From Alishewanella jeotgali KCTC 22429 (GTDB taxonomy: Bacteria > Pseudomonadota > Gammaproteobacteria > Enterobacterales > Alteromonadaceae): a DNA stretch of 64,000 bases. The stretch spans positions 62,001-126,000 of the forward strand of contig NZ_AHTH01000048.1 in the NCBI RefSeq assembly GCF_000245735.1, in the 5' to 3' direction. The notes beneath the pieces are model-generated. The model saw only the letters and a program-made list of their open reading frames with translations, ran no database searches and was not told the DNA's origin. A program made the position numbers and the translations under genes. Below, piece after piece: positions 8,778 through 16,861 of this stretch; position 1 is the first letter of the stretch, and each line of letters starts with the position of its first letter.

Positions 8778-9486
8778 CAGTCTCTTCGTCCTGTTCCTCA
8801 TCGGCCGGTAGCGCATTGCTTAGTGGCCAGCCTCCCAGTTGCTGCCATTTATTAACGATGTAACAGAACAGCTCCGCGGTACGCTCGGTGTCATACAGAG
8901 CGCTATGGGCTTCTTTGGTATTAAAGGCAATTCCCGCCTGTTGGCAGGCCTTGGCCAGGACCGTTTGTCCGAGCGCCAGCGCCGCCAGGCTGGTGGTATC
9001 AAACGAAACAAAAGCATGAAACGGCGAGCGTTTATAATTTAAGCGGCTGATGGCGGCATTAAAAAAGCCTTGGTCAAAAGCCGAATTATGTGCGACCAGC
9101 ACAGAGCGCTGACAGCCGGCGTCTTTTTGCGCTTTGCGCACGGCTTTACAAATTTCAGTAATGGCCTCGCGCTCAGGCACGGCACCGCGCAGCGGGTTGA
9201 AGGGATCGATGCCGTTAAATGCCAGTGAGCTGGCGTCCAAATTGGCGCCGGCAAAAGGATCAACATGAAAATGCAGGGTTTTGCCGGGCTTTAACTGGCC
9301 CTCTGCATCCATTTCCAGCAGATTTACCGCAATTTCGAGCAAGGCATCGGTTTTTGGATTAAAGCCTGCCGTTTCGACGTCGATAACAACAGGGTAGTAG
9401 CCGCGAAAACGCTGGGCTAATAGAGAAGCGCTTTTAGTTGCGCCTGAAGCCGTGGCCTTTGTCGCAGCAGAAGGTGTTGAGGTCAT
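8764..9486 (-). CDS. rnt: Ribonuclease T
   Basis: 240 residues. DEDDh 3'-5' exoribonuclease that trims the 3' ends of tRNA, 5S and 23S rRNA. Exo motifs are [10 protein letters not shown] (D and E), [10 protein letters not shown] (D) and [10 protein letters not shown] (H and D). The ATG at 9486 gives an N-terminal tail of about 25 Ala/Ser/Thr-rich residues before the conserved RFRGYYPVV; longer in-frame starts add residues not seen in the family. It diverges from motY, an arrangement also seen in Vibrio and Shewanella. Confidence 0.93.
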   Translation of the reverse strand: MTSTPSAATKATASGATKSASLLAQRFRGYYPVVIDVETAGFNPKTDALLEIAVNLLEMDAEGQLKPGKTLHFHVDPFAGANLDASSLAFNGIDPFNPLRGAVPEREAITEICKAVRKAQKDAGCQRSVLVAHNSAFDQGFFNAAISRLNYKRSPFHAFVSFDTTSLAALALGQTVLAKACQQAGIAFNTKEAHSALYDTERTAELFCYIVNKWQQLGGWPLSNALPADEEQDEETENTA

Positions 9487-9591
9487 AGAGTCACCGTAGC
9501 AGTCAGAGGCCGGCATTATGCCAAAAAAAATGCGATAGGTCTTGTTTTGGGCATAATGCTTGCTATGGTCGTTACGAAGCGGGAGGTTCTT

Positions 9592-10494
9592 TTGCAAACA
9601 ATGGGGCAGTACATGCGGGCGATAACGCTAATCTTTAGTATCAGTGCGGTTTTGACGGCAAGCCAGCTGGCAGCAACTCCCAGCCAGTGGCGTCAATATT
9701 CCGCCACTATTGAGCAATCGCGTTGGCAGCTAAGCAGTAATACGCCTCTGCAATGCCAGCTGGAGCATGAGATCCCGAATTTTGGCAAGGCGGTGTTTCG
9801 CAGTGCTGCCGGTAAAAGTCTGAATATGGACTTTGAATTACAGATGCTGCGCCGGCCTGATAGTTATGGTCTGGCGGAGGTGCTGTCAGTACCCCCGCAG
9901 TGGCGTGCCGGCGAAAAAACCAAAACCCTGGCCAGTATGCGACTGTTAAAGCAGTTTAATGGTGATTTACCGAAGAAAACCGCCTGGACCTTGCTGACCG
10001 AACTGGAGCAGGGTTTTAGTCCGACCTTTTATTATAGTGATTGGTACAGCCCCTATGATAAGGTGGTGGCGGCTCTGAATCCGGTGCAATTTCCAACTCA
10101 GTATCAGGCCTTTAGCCACTGTATCGCCGGTTTGTTACCCTATAACTTTGAAGATATTGCGTTTACGGTATTAAGTTATGAGAGCGGTGGTGATCAACTA
10201 ACCCGAGAATCACGTCGTCGTTTAAGCCAGATCGCGGAGTATCTGAAGTACGATCAGGAAATTGAGTCGATTGATCTGCAGGGCTATACCGACAGCTTTG
10301 GCGGACGTTGGATGAACGAGCAGTTATCGGTACAGCGGGCGCAGAAAATTAAAGATTTCTTAGTTGCTGCCGGCGTCGCGCCAGAAAAAGTGCAGATTGA
10401 AGGCTTTGGTGAGCGTCGTCATGCCGCGCCGAACGACAGTGCTCTGGGGCGGGCAGTTAACCGCCGTTTAGTATTGCAAATGGCAAAGCCCTAA
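9592..10494 (+). CDS. motY: MotY-like flagellar stator-associated protein (OmpA C-terminal domain)
   Basis: About 300 residues. MotY forms the T-ring that holds the sodium-driven stator around the motor in Vibrio and relatives. The N-terminal domain ([19 protein letters not shown] onward) is MotY-specific. The C-terminal part (about residues 185-295) is an OmpA-like peptidoglycan-binding domain ([11 protein letters not shown], and NRRLVLQM). A signal peptide ([17 protein letters not shown]) precedes it. The start is uncertain: TTG at 9592 has GGGAGG five bases upstream, while ATG at 9601 or 9613 would put the signal peptide nearer the start. Neighbour rnt supports the assignment. Confidence 0.85.
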   Translation: MQTMGQYMRAITLIFSISAVLTASQLAATPSQWRQYSATIEQSRWQLSSNTPLQCQLEHEIPNFGKAVFRSAAGKSLNMDFELQMLRRPDSYGLAEVLSVPPQWRAGEKTKTLASMRLLKQFNGDLPKKTAWTLLTELEQGFSPTFYYSDWYSPYDKVVAALNPVQFPTQYQAFSHCIAGLLPYNFEDIAFTVLSYESGGDQLTRESRRRLSQIAEYLKYDQEIESIDLQGYTDSFGGRWMNEQLSVQRAQKIKDFLVAAGVAPEKVQIEGFGERRHAAPNDSALGRAVNRRLVLQMAKP

Positions 10495-10571
10495 GGCGTG
10501 TTAACCTTGGCAACAATATTAAGCTGCAAGCGTCAATAAGCCCTGATGCAGGCTTCGACCTTGCCGTCTGT

Positions 10572-10916
10572 TTAACGTCGCTCCACCATCAAGGATACAT
10601 CGCGCCAGCCATTGCGCTCGGCGATAATCACGCGGATTTGCTCACCGTTACGCAGAAAATTTAGCTGTAGCTGACCTGCCACGACTTTCTGCAGGCTTGG
10701 TTGCCCGAGATGCTGCTGGTAAAAGCTGAGTAATTCTTGCTGACTGGCGCGGCTGTAAAAGTGCAGCACGGCCGGCAGCTTTTGTTCCAGTCTCAGCTGT
10801 TCACGGGCATCGGCCGGCAGTGGGATGCGCTGAAACTCGGTAGCTTGCGCCTTCCCGATACTGAGCAGGCAGCTTGCCAATACCAGCACGGCGAAACCTA
10901 ACTTACGACCAGACAT
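10572..10916 (-). CDS. Small exported protein of unknown function
   Basis: 114 residues starting at an ATG after AAGGA. It has a clear signal peptide (MSGRKLGFAVLVLASCLLSI then GKAQA, cleavage likely after residue 25). The mature part of about 90 residues has a Gln/Leu/Arg-rich helix (YSRASQQELLSFYQQHLGQ) and no cysteine or recognised motif. It follows mnmC by 52 bp on the same strand and may be cotranscribed. The family is not recognised; a periplasmic location is inferred from the signal only. Confidence 0.7.
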   Translation of the reverse strand: MSGRKLGFAVLVLASCLLSIGKAQATEFQRIPLPADAREQLRLEQKLPAVLHFYSRASQQELLSFYQQHLGQPSLQKVVAGQLQLNFLRNGEQIRVIIAERNGWRDVSLMVERR

Positions 10917-10968
10917 AGTAATTCCTTGATTAGTTTCCTGTAATAAAAACTCTAGCAAATAATTAGGG

Positions 10969-12876
10969 TCAAGTCGCCGCTTTTTTGCTAAAGCGCTCTG
11001 GGCTGAGTAAGTTCGCTGTGCTCTGACTAAGCGGCCGCGGTTCACCGCTGATGGCAGCGGCCAAGTATTCTGCCAATAGCGGTGCAAACAGCAAGCCGCG
11101 GGCACCCAGACCGACATTTAGCCACAGCGGCGCAGCTTTGCGGTTGTCTGCTAACCGGTAGCGACCGCAGAGTGGCAGATGATCCGGCACTGTCGCCCGA
11201 AAGGCAGCTTTCGCAGAGTGTACGGCCAGTTGGGCAGACCAATCAGGCGTCTGTAACTGTTGCCGCAGCTCGGCAATATTTTGGGTATCGTCTGCATCCA
11301 GTAACTGCGCCGTTTCTGCTGTGCGATCAAAGGTGGCGCCAATACAGTGCAGTCCTTGCCAGGCAGGCGTAAGATAGCCTTTATGACAGATCACGGTACG
11401 CAGCGCCGTCAGACCCGGGGCTTCGACATGGCTAACCTGACCGCGTACCCGATTTACCGGCAGAGCGGCAAAGGGGGCTAAGCGCGTCAGCTCTGCACCG
11501 TTAGCGATCAGCAGCAGTTGTGCGGTGAGTGTCGTTGTCGCGGTATGCAGTCGCCAGCCATCCGAGAGGGCTTCAAGTTGTTCCACCCGGCAATTAAACT
11601 GGCTGCTAAAGCCTGGCTGGGTACTAAGGTAGCGCCATAATGCCTGACAAAAGGCTTGCGGTGCCAGCCAACCGGCCAGCGGCAAAAAGATGCCGCCCTG
11701 CTGCAAACTCACACCAGCGAACTTAGTGGCAGCGGCTGCATCGACAAATTGCAGTAACTCCTGTGGCCAGACCGCAGCCTCTGCCATTTTCTGTTGCCGC
11801 TCAACCAGTTGTTCTGTGCTGGCCAGATGCAGCACACCACAGTAATCCAGCGGAAAGTCTAAGCCCAGTTGCTGACAGTGCTGATAAAACTGCCGCGCTT
11901 GCCAAAAGGCCTGACAGTGAAATAACCCCTGTGGCGTGAGCTTAACTGGCAAATTCGGATAAAGCGCACCCTGGCGATTATGTGAAGCACCCTGGGCGAC
12001 TTCGGCATCAGCACAAAGCAAGTTGACGGCAATACCCCGGCGCAGCAGGGCATAGGCCGTGGTTAAGGCTGCCAGACCACCACCGATAATGGTGACAGGA
12101 TCACTAACAGGATTGCTGTGCTGCCTGTCGGGGGATAACGACTCCGCCGGCTGTGGATGCCAGGCAATCAGCATTTCGCGCTTTTTACCAAAGCCTTTTA
12201 CTTTGGCAATCTGAAAGCCCGCTTCGCTTAGGCCGCGTTTTACCACCCCGGCACAGGTAAAGGTGGCAAGGCGGGTGCCGGGATAACTTAAGCGAAATAG
12301 CTGCTGAAATAATCCCGGTTGCCACATATCGGGGTTTTTCGCTGGCGCAAAACCATCAAGGAAGATTGCATCGACCCGATTCTGCTCCGGCACTGTCGGC
12401 AACAGTACATTAACATCACCCAGCCACAGATCCAGCATTACTTGGCCCCCATCCAGCAATAGTCGATGACAGCCCGCGGTGGCCGGTGGATAGGCGGCCA
12501 ATAGCTGTTGGCAAAGTTGGGCTAATTCAGTGTGTACACTTAATGCCTGTGTCAGATCGGCGCGGCTTAACGGGTATTTTTCAAAGCTACTAAAATACAG
12601 CCGCTGACACTGAGCATCCGGATACTGGCGGCGATACTCCCGAAAACGTTGCCAGCAGAGTAAAAAATTGGCACCGGTACCAAAGCCGGTTTCTAAAACA
12701 TGAAACCAGGGGCGGGCATGACTTTGCCAGCGCTCAGGTAACCCGTTTTGCTGCAAAAACACGTAATCCGTTTCCGCCATGCCGCCATCGTTGGAAAAAT
12801 AGATATCGTCAAAGTCAGTGGCAACCGGGGTGCCTTGCTCATTAAAGTGGATCCGGGCGTGTGATAGGGCAGACAT
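10969..12876 (-). CDS. mnmC: Bifunctional tRNA mnm5s2U34 biosynthesis protein MnmC
   Basis: 635 residues. The N-terminal methyltransferase half (FDDIYFSNDGG, VLETGFGTGANFLL for SAM binding) makes the second modification step. The C-terminal half (from about residue 255, Rossmann FAD motif VTIIGGGLAALTTAYALL) is the FAD oxidoreductase that converts cmnm5U to nm5U at the wobble base of tRNAs made by MnmEG. The ATG at 12876 is preferred over an upstream in-frame ATG because it follows AAAGGT and gives a family-like N-terminus. It diverges from fabB, a neighbour pair also found in E. coli. Confidence 0.95.
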   Translation of the reverse strand: MSALSHARIHFNEQGTPVATDFDDIYFSNDGGMAETDYVFLQQNGLPERWQSHARPWFHVLETGFGTGANFLLCWQRFREYRRQYPDAQCQRLYFSSFEKYPLSRADLTQALSVHTELAQLCQQLLAAYPPATAGCHRLLLDGGQVMLDLWLGDVNVLLPTVPEQNRVDAIFLDGFAPAKNPDMWQPGLFQQLFRLSYPGTRLATFTCAGVVKRGLSEAGFQIAKVKGFGKKREMLIAWHPQPAESLSPDRQHSNPVSDPVTIIGGGLAALTTAYALLRRGIAVNLLCADAEVAQGASHNRQGALYPNLPVKLTPQGLFHCQAFWQARQFYQHCQQLGLDFPLDYCGVLHLASTEQLVERQQKMAEAAVWPQELLQFVDAAAATKFAGVSLQQGGIFLPLAGWLAPQAFCQALWRYLSTQPGFSSQFNCRVEQLEALSDGWRLHTATTTLTAQLLLIANGAELTRLAPFAALPVNRVRGQVSHVEAPGLTALRTVICHKGYLTPAWQGLHCIGATFDRTAETAQLLDADDTQNIAELRQQLQTPDWSAQLAVHSAKAAFRATVPDHLPLCGRYRLADNRKAAPLWLNVGLGARGLLFAPLLAEYLAAAISGEPRPLSQSTANLLSPERFSKKAAT

Positions 12877-13085
12877 AACAAACCTTTGGCAAAATTTCAT
12901 CTTGTAGTTTACCGCAGCCTGAAGCAAAATTGAAAACAGAGTACAGCTGTGCGCTGAAAGCAGACCAGTTTCGCGGCGAAAGTCCGTAGAATTGCGGTAT
13001 TAATTCTGCGGCCTGACTGGGCGGCAGCATGGCAAAGATAATTTTTAACATTCAGTACCTGTAACGACAGGCATGGGGAGTAAGC

Positions 13086-14300
13086 ATGAAAAGAGCGGTG
13101 ATCACCGGTTTAGGCATTGTATCTAGTATCGGTAATAATCAGGCTGAGGTCTTGGCCTCGTTAAAAGCCGGTAAGTCCGGTATCAGCCGCGCCGAGGAAT
13201 TTGCAGAGCTGGGTTTAAGATCGCAGGTATGGGGCAATATTAAACTGGACCCCAGCGAACTGATTGATCGTAAAGCGATGCGCTTTATGGGTGATGCTGC
13301 TGCCTATGCCTATCTGGCGATGCAGCAAGCGATGCGGGATGCCGGTTTAAGCGATGAGCAAATTTCGCATCCGCGAGTTGGTCTGGTTGTCGGTTCAGGT
13401 GGTGCTTCGTCAAAAACTCAGGTTGAAGCGGCCGATATTCTGCGTGAAAAAGGCGTAAAACGGGTCGGCCCCTATGCCGTGCCGAAAACCATGTCCAGCA
13501 CCTGCTCGGCCTGTCTGGCTACGCCCTTTAAAATTAAAGGCGTCAACTATTCCATCAGTTCAGCCTGTGCCACCAGTGCACACTGTATCGGTCATGCGAT
13601 GGAACTGATCCAACTGGGCAAACAGGATATTGTGTTTGCCGGTGGTGGTGAGGAAGTGCACTGGACGCTGGCGATGGAGTTTGATGCGATGGGCGCCTTA
13701 TCCAGCCGTTACAACGACACGCCAGAACTAGCCTCGCGTACCTATGACGCCAACCGTGATGGTTTTGTCATCAGTGGTGGTGGCGGTATCGTCGTGGTTG
13801 AAGAGTTAGAGCATGCGCTGGCGCGCGGTGCTACCATCTATGCGGAAATTGTCGGTTATGGCGCGACGTCAGATGGTTATGACATGGTGGCACCAAGCGG
13901 CGAAGGCGCCGTACGTTGTATGCAAATGGCGATGCAGGGCGTGGACGCACCTATTGATTATCTGAATACTCATGGCACCAGCACCCCGGTGGGTGATGTC
14001 AAAGAGCTGGGCGCGATCCAGGAAGTTTTTGCCGGCAAAACCCCGGCCATCAGTGCGACTAAGGCGATGACTGGTCATGCGCTGGGTGCGGCCGGTGTGC
14101 ATGAGGCCATTTATTCGCTGCTGATGCTAAAACATAACTTTATTGCGCCGTCGATCAATATCGGTGAGCTGGATGAGGCGGCTAAAGGTCTGGATATCGT
14201 GACCCAAACCCGCGACGCAGTCTTAAATACCGTGATGTCGAACAGCTTTGGCTTTGGCGGCACCAATGCCACCTTAGTAATGCAACGCTACAAAGGGTAA
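13086..14300 (+). CDS. fabB: 3-oxoacyl-ACP synthase I
   Basis: 404 residues. Condenses malonyl-ACP with acyl-ACP in fatty acid elongation and is needed for unsaturated fatty acids. The catalytic set is visible: C161 (SSACATSAH), H296 ([11 protein letters not shown]), K326 and H331 ([14 protein letters not shown]), then the Gly-rich SFGFGGTN near the C-terminus. It is monocistronic with its own terminator. Its final codons, including the stop, begin a 20-bp tandem repeat. It diverges from mnmC. Confidence 0.97.
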   Translation: MKRAVITGLGIVSSIGNNQAEVLASLKAGKSGISRAEEFAELGLRSQVWGNIKLDPSELIDRKAMRFMGDAAAYAYLAMQQAMRDAGLSDEQISHPRVGLVVGSGGASSKTQVEAADILREKGVKRVGPYAVPKTMSSTCSACLATPFKIKGVNYSISSACATSAHCIGHAMELIQLGKQDIVFAGGGEEVHWTLAMEFDAMGALSSRYNDTPELASRTYDANRDGFVISGGGGIVVVEELEHALARGATIYAEIVGYGATSDGYDMVAPSGEGAVRCMQMAMQGVDAPIDYLNTHGTSTPVGDVKELGAIQEVFAGKTPAISATKAMTGHALGAAGVHEAIYSLLMLKHNFIAPSINIGELDEAAKGLDIVTQTRDAVLNTVMSNSFGFGGTNATLVMQRYKG

Positions 14301-14360
14301 TGCAACGTTACAAAGGGTAATGCAACGTTATAAAGCGTAATGCAACGCCATAACGGCTAA
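14281..14360 (+). repeat. Four tandem 20-bp copies of the fabB 3' end
   Basis: The last codons and stop of fabB, TGCAACGCTACAAAGGGTAA (14281-14300), are repeated at 14301-14320, 14321-14340 and 14341-14360 with increasing divergence. Each junction reads TAATG, so every unit can be read as ATG-CAA-CGN-...-TAA, a six-codon frame after each stop. Confidence 0.95.
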
Positions 14361-14378
14361 CCGCAGCTGTTATCACTT

Positions 14379-14404
14379 AAGGCGCTGACATCAGCGCCTT
14401 TTTT
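14379..14404 (+). terminator. fabB Rho-independent terminator
   Basis: Perfect 10-bp inverted repeat, AAGGCGCTGA (14379-14388) with TCAGCGCCTT (14391-14400), followed by a T run. Confidence 0.88.
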
Positions 14405-14440
14405 CTTGCTCAAGTTCAGTTCTTGCGACACGACTTTTCT

Positions 14441-14449
14441 TGCTAGAAT
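14441..14449 (+). promoter_or_regulatory. Extended -10 promoter for pdxB
   Basis: TGCTAGAAT lies 28 bp before the pdxB start. A TTCTTG at 14420-14425, 18 bases upstream of the hexamer, is a weak -35. The same TGnTAGAAT element precedes proB and cvpA. Confidence 0.55.
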
Positions 14450-14476
14450 GCACGCATCCGAACAACGGGGCCGATA

Positions 14477-15589
14477 ATGAACATTTACGCTGATGAAAAT
14501 ATGCCGCTGGTGCGCGAGTTTTTCGCCGACCTTGGCGAGGTGACGACCTTTGATGGTCGTAACGTACAGGCTGAGGTATTACGCGAAGCCGATATCCTGC
14601 TGGTGCGTTCGGTGACGCCAGTCAATGCCAGCTTGCTGTCGCAGAATAACCGCTTACGTTTTGTCGGCACGGCCACTATCGGTACTGAACATGTTGATAC
14701 GGATTATTTAGCTTCCCGGCAGATTAGTTTTAGTTCGGCGCCCGGCTGCAATGCCCAGTCGGTGCTGGAATATGTACTTAGTAGTTTATGGTTTCTGGCT
14801 GAGCGTTATCAGTGGTCATTGCCGCATAAAGTGCTGGGTATTGTCGGGGTCGGTAGTATCGGCCAGCGTTTAGCAACCGCGGCAAAGGCGCTGGGGATCC
14901 CGCTGCTGCTCTGTGATCCGCTGCGTGCTGCGCAAGAGGCGGATTTTCCACATACCGATTTTGCCACCTTGTGTCAGCAGGCCGATATCATTAGTTTTCA
15001 TACCCCGCTTGAAAAAAACGGGCCTTATCCCAGCTACCATTTATTGGATGCCGAACACCTGGCGCTGCTAAAGCCCGACTGCGCCCTGATCAACGCCTCG
15101 CGTGGCGCCGTGATCGATAATCAGGCGCTGCTAACGGCGCAACAGCGCAAACGTCGGCCGCTGGTGCTGGATGTTTGGGAACAGGAGCCGGATATCTTGT
15201 TACCGTTGCTGCCTTATTGCGATCTGGCTACAGCTCATATTGCCGGTCATAGTGTCGAAGGCAAGGCGCGGGGCACTGAAATGCTGTATCAGCGCTGCTG
15301 TGAACTGCTGCAACAGCAGCCCCGGGTGAGTCTGGCTGCGCTCTTGCCGGTGCCAGCAATGGAAAAACTACAACTTTCCGCTAATTTTGGGCTTCCAGAT
15401 GTCCAAAATCTCGCCAGGATGTTATATGATGTGCGGCGGGATGATGCCTTGTTCCGGTATCATATAACAGGTAACGGGTTTGACTGGCTCAGAAAGTCTT
15501 ATCCTGCGAGGCGCGAGTACAGTGCGCTACAACTGAGCGGCCCGGCTTTACCGGCCTGGCTTGACTCTTTAGGCTTTAGTCGTCAGTAA
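14477..15589 (+). CDS. pdxB: Erythronate-4-phosphate dehydrogenase
   Basis: 370 residues. NAD-dependent D-2-hydroxyacid dehydrogenase that acts second in the DXP-dependent route to pyridoxal 5'-phosphate. Features: nucleotide-binding VGVGSIGQRLA, then INASRGAVIDNQALL, VLDVWEQEPDI and TAHIAGHSVEGK, carrying the catalytic Arg, Glu and His. The C-terminal dimerisation domain of PdxB is present. It heads the pdxB-asd-fimV-truA locus, 17 bp before asd. Confidence 0.95.
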   Translation: MNIYADENMPLVREFFADLGEVTTFDGRNVQAEVLREADILLVRSVTPVNASLLSQNNRLRFVGTATIGTEHVDTDYLASRQISFSSAPGCNAQSVLEYVLSSLWFLAERYQWSLPHKVLGIVGVGSIGQRLATAAKALGIPLLLCDPLRAAQEADFPHTDFATLCQQADIISFHTPLEKNGPYPSYHLLDAEHLALLKPDCALINASRGAVIDNQALLTAQQRKRRPLVLDVWEQEPDILLPLLPYCDLATAHIAGHSVEGKARGTEMLYQRCCELLQQQPRVSLAALLPVPAMEKLQLSANFGLPDVQNLARMLYDVRRDDALFRYHITGNGFDWLRKSYPARREYSALQLSGPALPAWLDSLGFSRQ

Positions 15590-15606
15590 TTAAGAGGATG
15601 CATCGC

Positions 15607-16626
15607 ATGGCGTCGCAATACAATGTCGCAGTCTTAGGCGCGACCGGTCTGGTCGGCCAACATTTAATTGAAATTCTGGAGCAGCGTGATTTTCCGGTTG
15701 CGCAGCTGTTCCCGTTGGCCAGCAGCCGCTCGGCCGGCGGTACTGTGACTTTTAAGGGTAAAAAACTGACGGTGCTGGATGCTGAAACCTTTGACTGGAG
15801 CCAGGCGCAGATTGGTTTATTCTCCGCCGGCGGCAGTGTCTCGGCGATTTACGCCCCTAAAGCCGCGGAAGCGGGCTGTGTGGTGATTGATAACACCTCC
15901 CATTTCCGTTATGAGGCAGATATTCCATTAGTGGTGCCGGAAGTTAACCCAGAGGCCATTGCCGATTACCGTAACCGTAATATTATTGCCAACCCCAACT
16001 GTTCAACGATTCAGATGTTGGTGGCGTTAAAGCCAATCCATGATGCTGTTGGCATTAGCCGGGTCAATGTGGCGACTTATCAGTCGGTCAGTGGGGCCGG
16101 ACAATCGGCAGTGGAAGCCCTGGCCAGCGAAACCGCGCAGCTGATGAACGGCCGGCCACTGGATGAGAAGGGGCAGTTTGCCCGGCAAATTGCCTTTAAT
16201 GCTATTCCGCAGATTGATGTGTTTCTGGAAAATGGTTACACCAAAGAAGAAATGAAGATGCACTGGGAAACCCAGAAAATTCTGGGCGACAGCAGCATCG
16301 CCGTTAATGCCACTGCAGTGCGGGTACCGGTATTCTATGGTCACGCCGAAGCGGTGCATATCGAAACGCGGATGCCGATTTCGCCAGAGCAGGTGAAAGC
16401 CTTGCTGGCCAATGCGCCGGGTGTGGTATTACTGGAAAACAATGCCGACTTCCCAACCCAGGTTTGCAGTGCTACCGGTAAGGATGACGTCTTTGTTGGC
16501 CGCATCCGTCAGGATTTATCACATGAAAATGGTATAAATATGTGGGTTGTGGCCGATAACATTCGTAAAGGTGCTGCCACCAACAGTATTCAGATCGCCG
16601 AAGTGCTGATCCGTGACTATCTGTAG
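15607..16626 (+). CDS. asd: Aspartate-semialdehyde dehydrogenase
   Basis: 339 residues. NADPH-dependent reduction of aspartyl phosphate to the semialdehyde, the branch point to lysine/diaminopimelate, threonine and methionine. GATGLVGQHL binds the nucleotide; the catalytic Cys is in NPNCSTIQMLVAL; HAEAVHIET carries the active-site His. It is the short (about 340 residue) ASADH type. The ATG at 15607 is chosen because GAGG lies nine bases upstream; an ATG at 15598 adds three codons. In E. coli this slot is held by the inactive paralogue usg, but here the catalytic residues are intact. Confidence 0.93.
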   Translation: MASQYNVAVLGATGLVGQHLIEILEQRDFPVAQLFPLASSRSAGGTVTFKGKKLTVLDAETFDWSQAQIGLFSAGGSVSAIYAPKAAEAGCVVIDNTSHFRYEADIPLVVPEVNPEAIADYRNRNIIANPNCSTIQMLVALKPIHDAVGISRVNVATYQSVSGAGQSAVEALASETAQLMNGRPLDEKGQFARQIAFNAIPQIDVFLENGYTKEEMKMHWETQKILGDSSIAVNATAVRVPVFYGHAEAVHIETRMPISPEQVKALLANAPGVVLLENNADFPTQVCSATGKDDVFVGRIRQDLSHENGINMWVVADNIRKGAATNSIQIAEVLIRDYL

Positions 16627-16657
16627 TCAGATAATCGTAAAGTAGTATATTACTGTT

Positions 16658-16685
16658 ACAGGCCGCATTTGCGGCCTGTTTTTGT
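16658..16685 (+). terminator. asd terminator
   Basis: ACAGGCCGCA (16658-16667) pairs with TGCGGCCTGT (16670-16679), followed by TTTTT. It ends the pdxB-asd unit before fimV. Confidence 0.88.
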
Positions 16686-16861
16686 TTTGGCGGTGATAAC
16701 GGCAACGGTGCTTGGTAACAGAGGCTCGCCTCTGGTCAGTTTCGTGCATCTGCATTATAGTTGTCGGGCTGACTTTGAGAATGATGGAACGCTGTTTGCA
16801 TAGCTCTGAAATAAAGTTTGGCTTAATGACGTGAGTCTGGTTGCTCGGCTAAGGAAAACTG

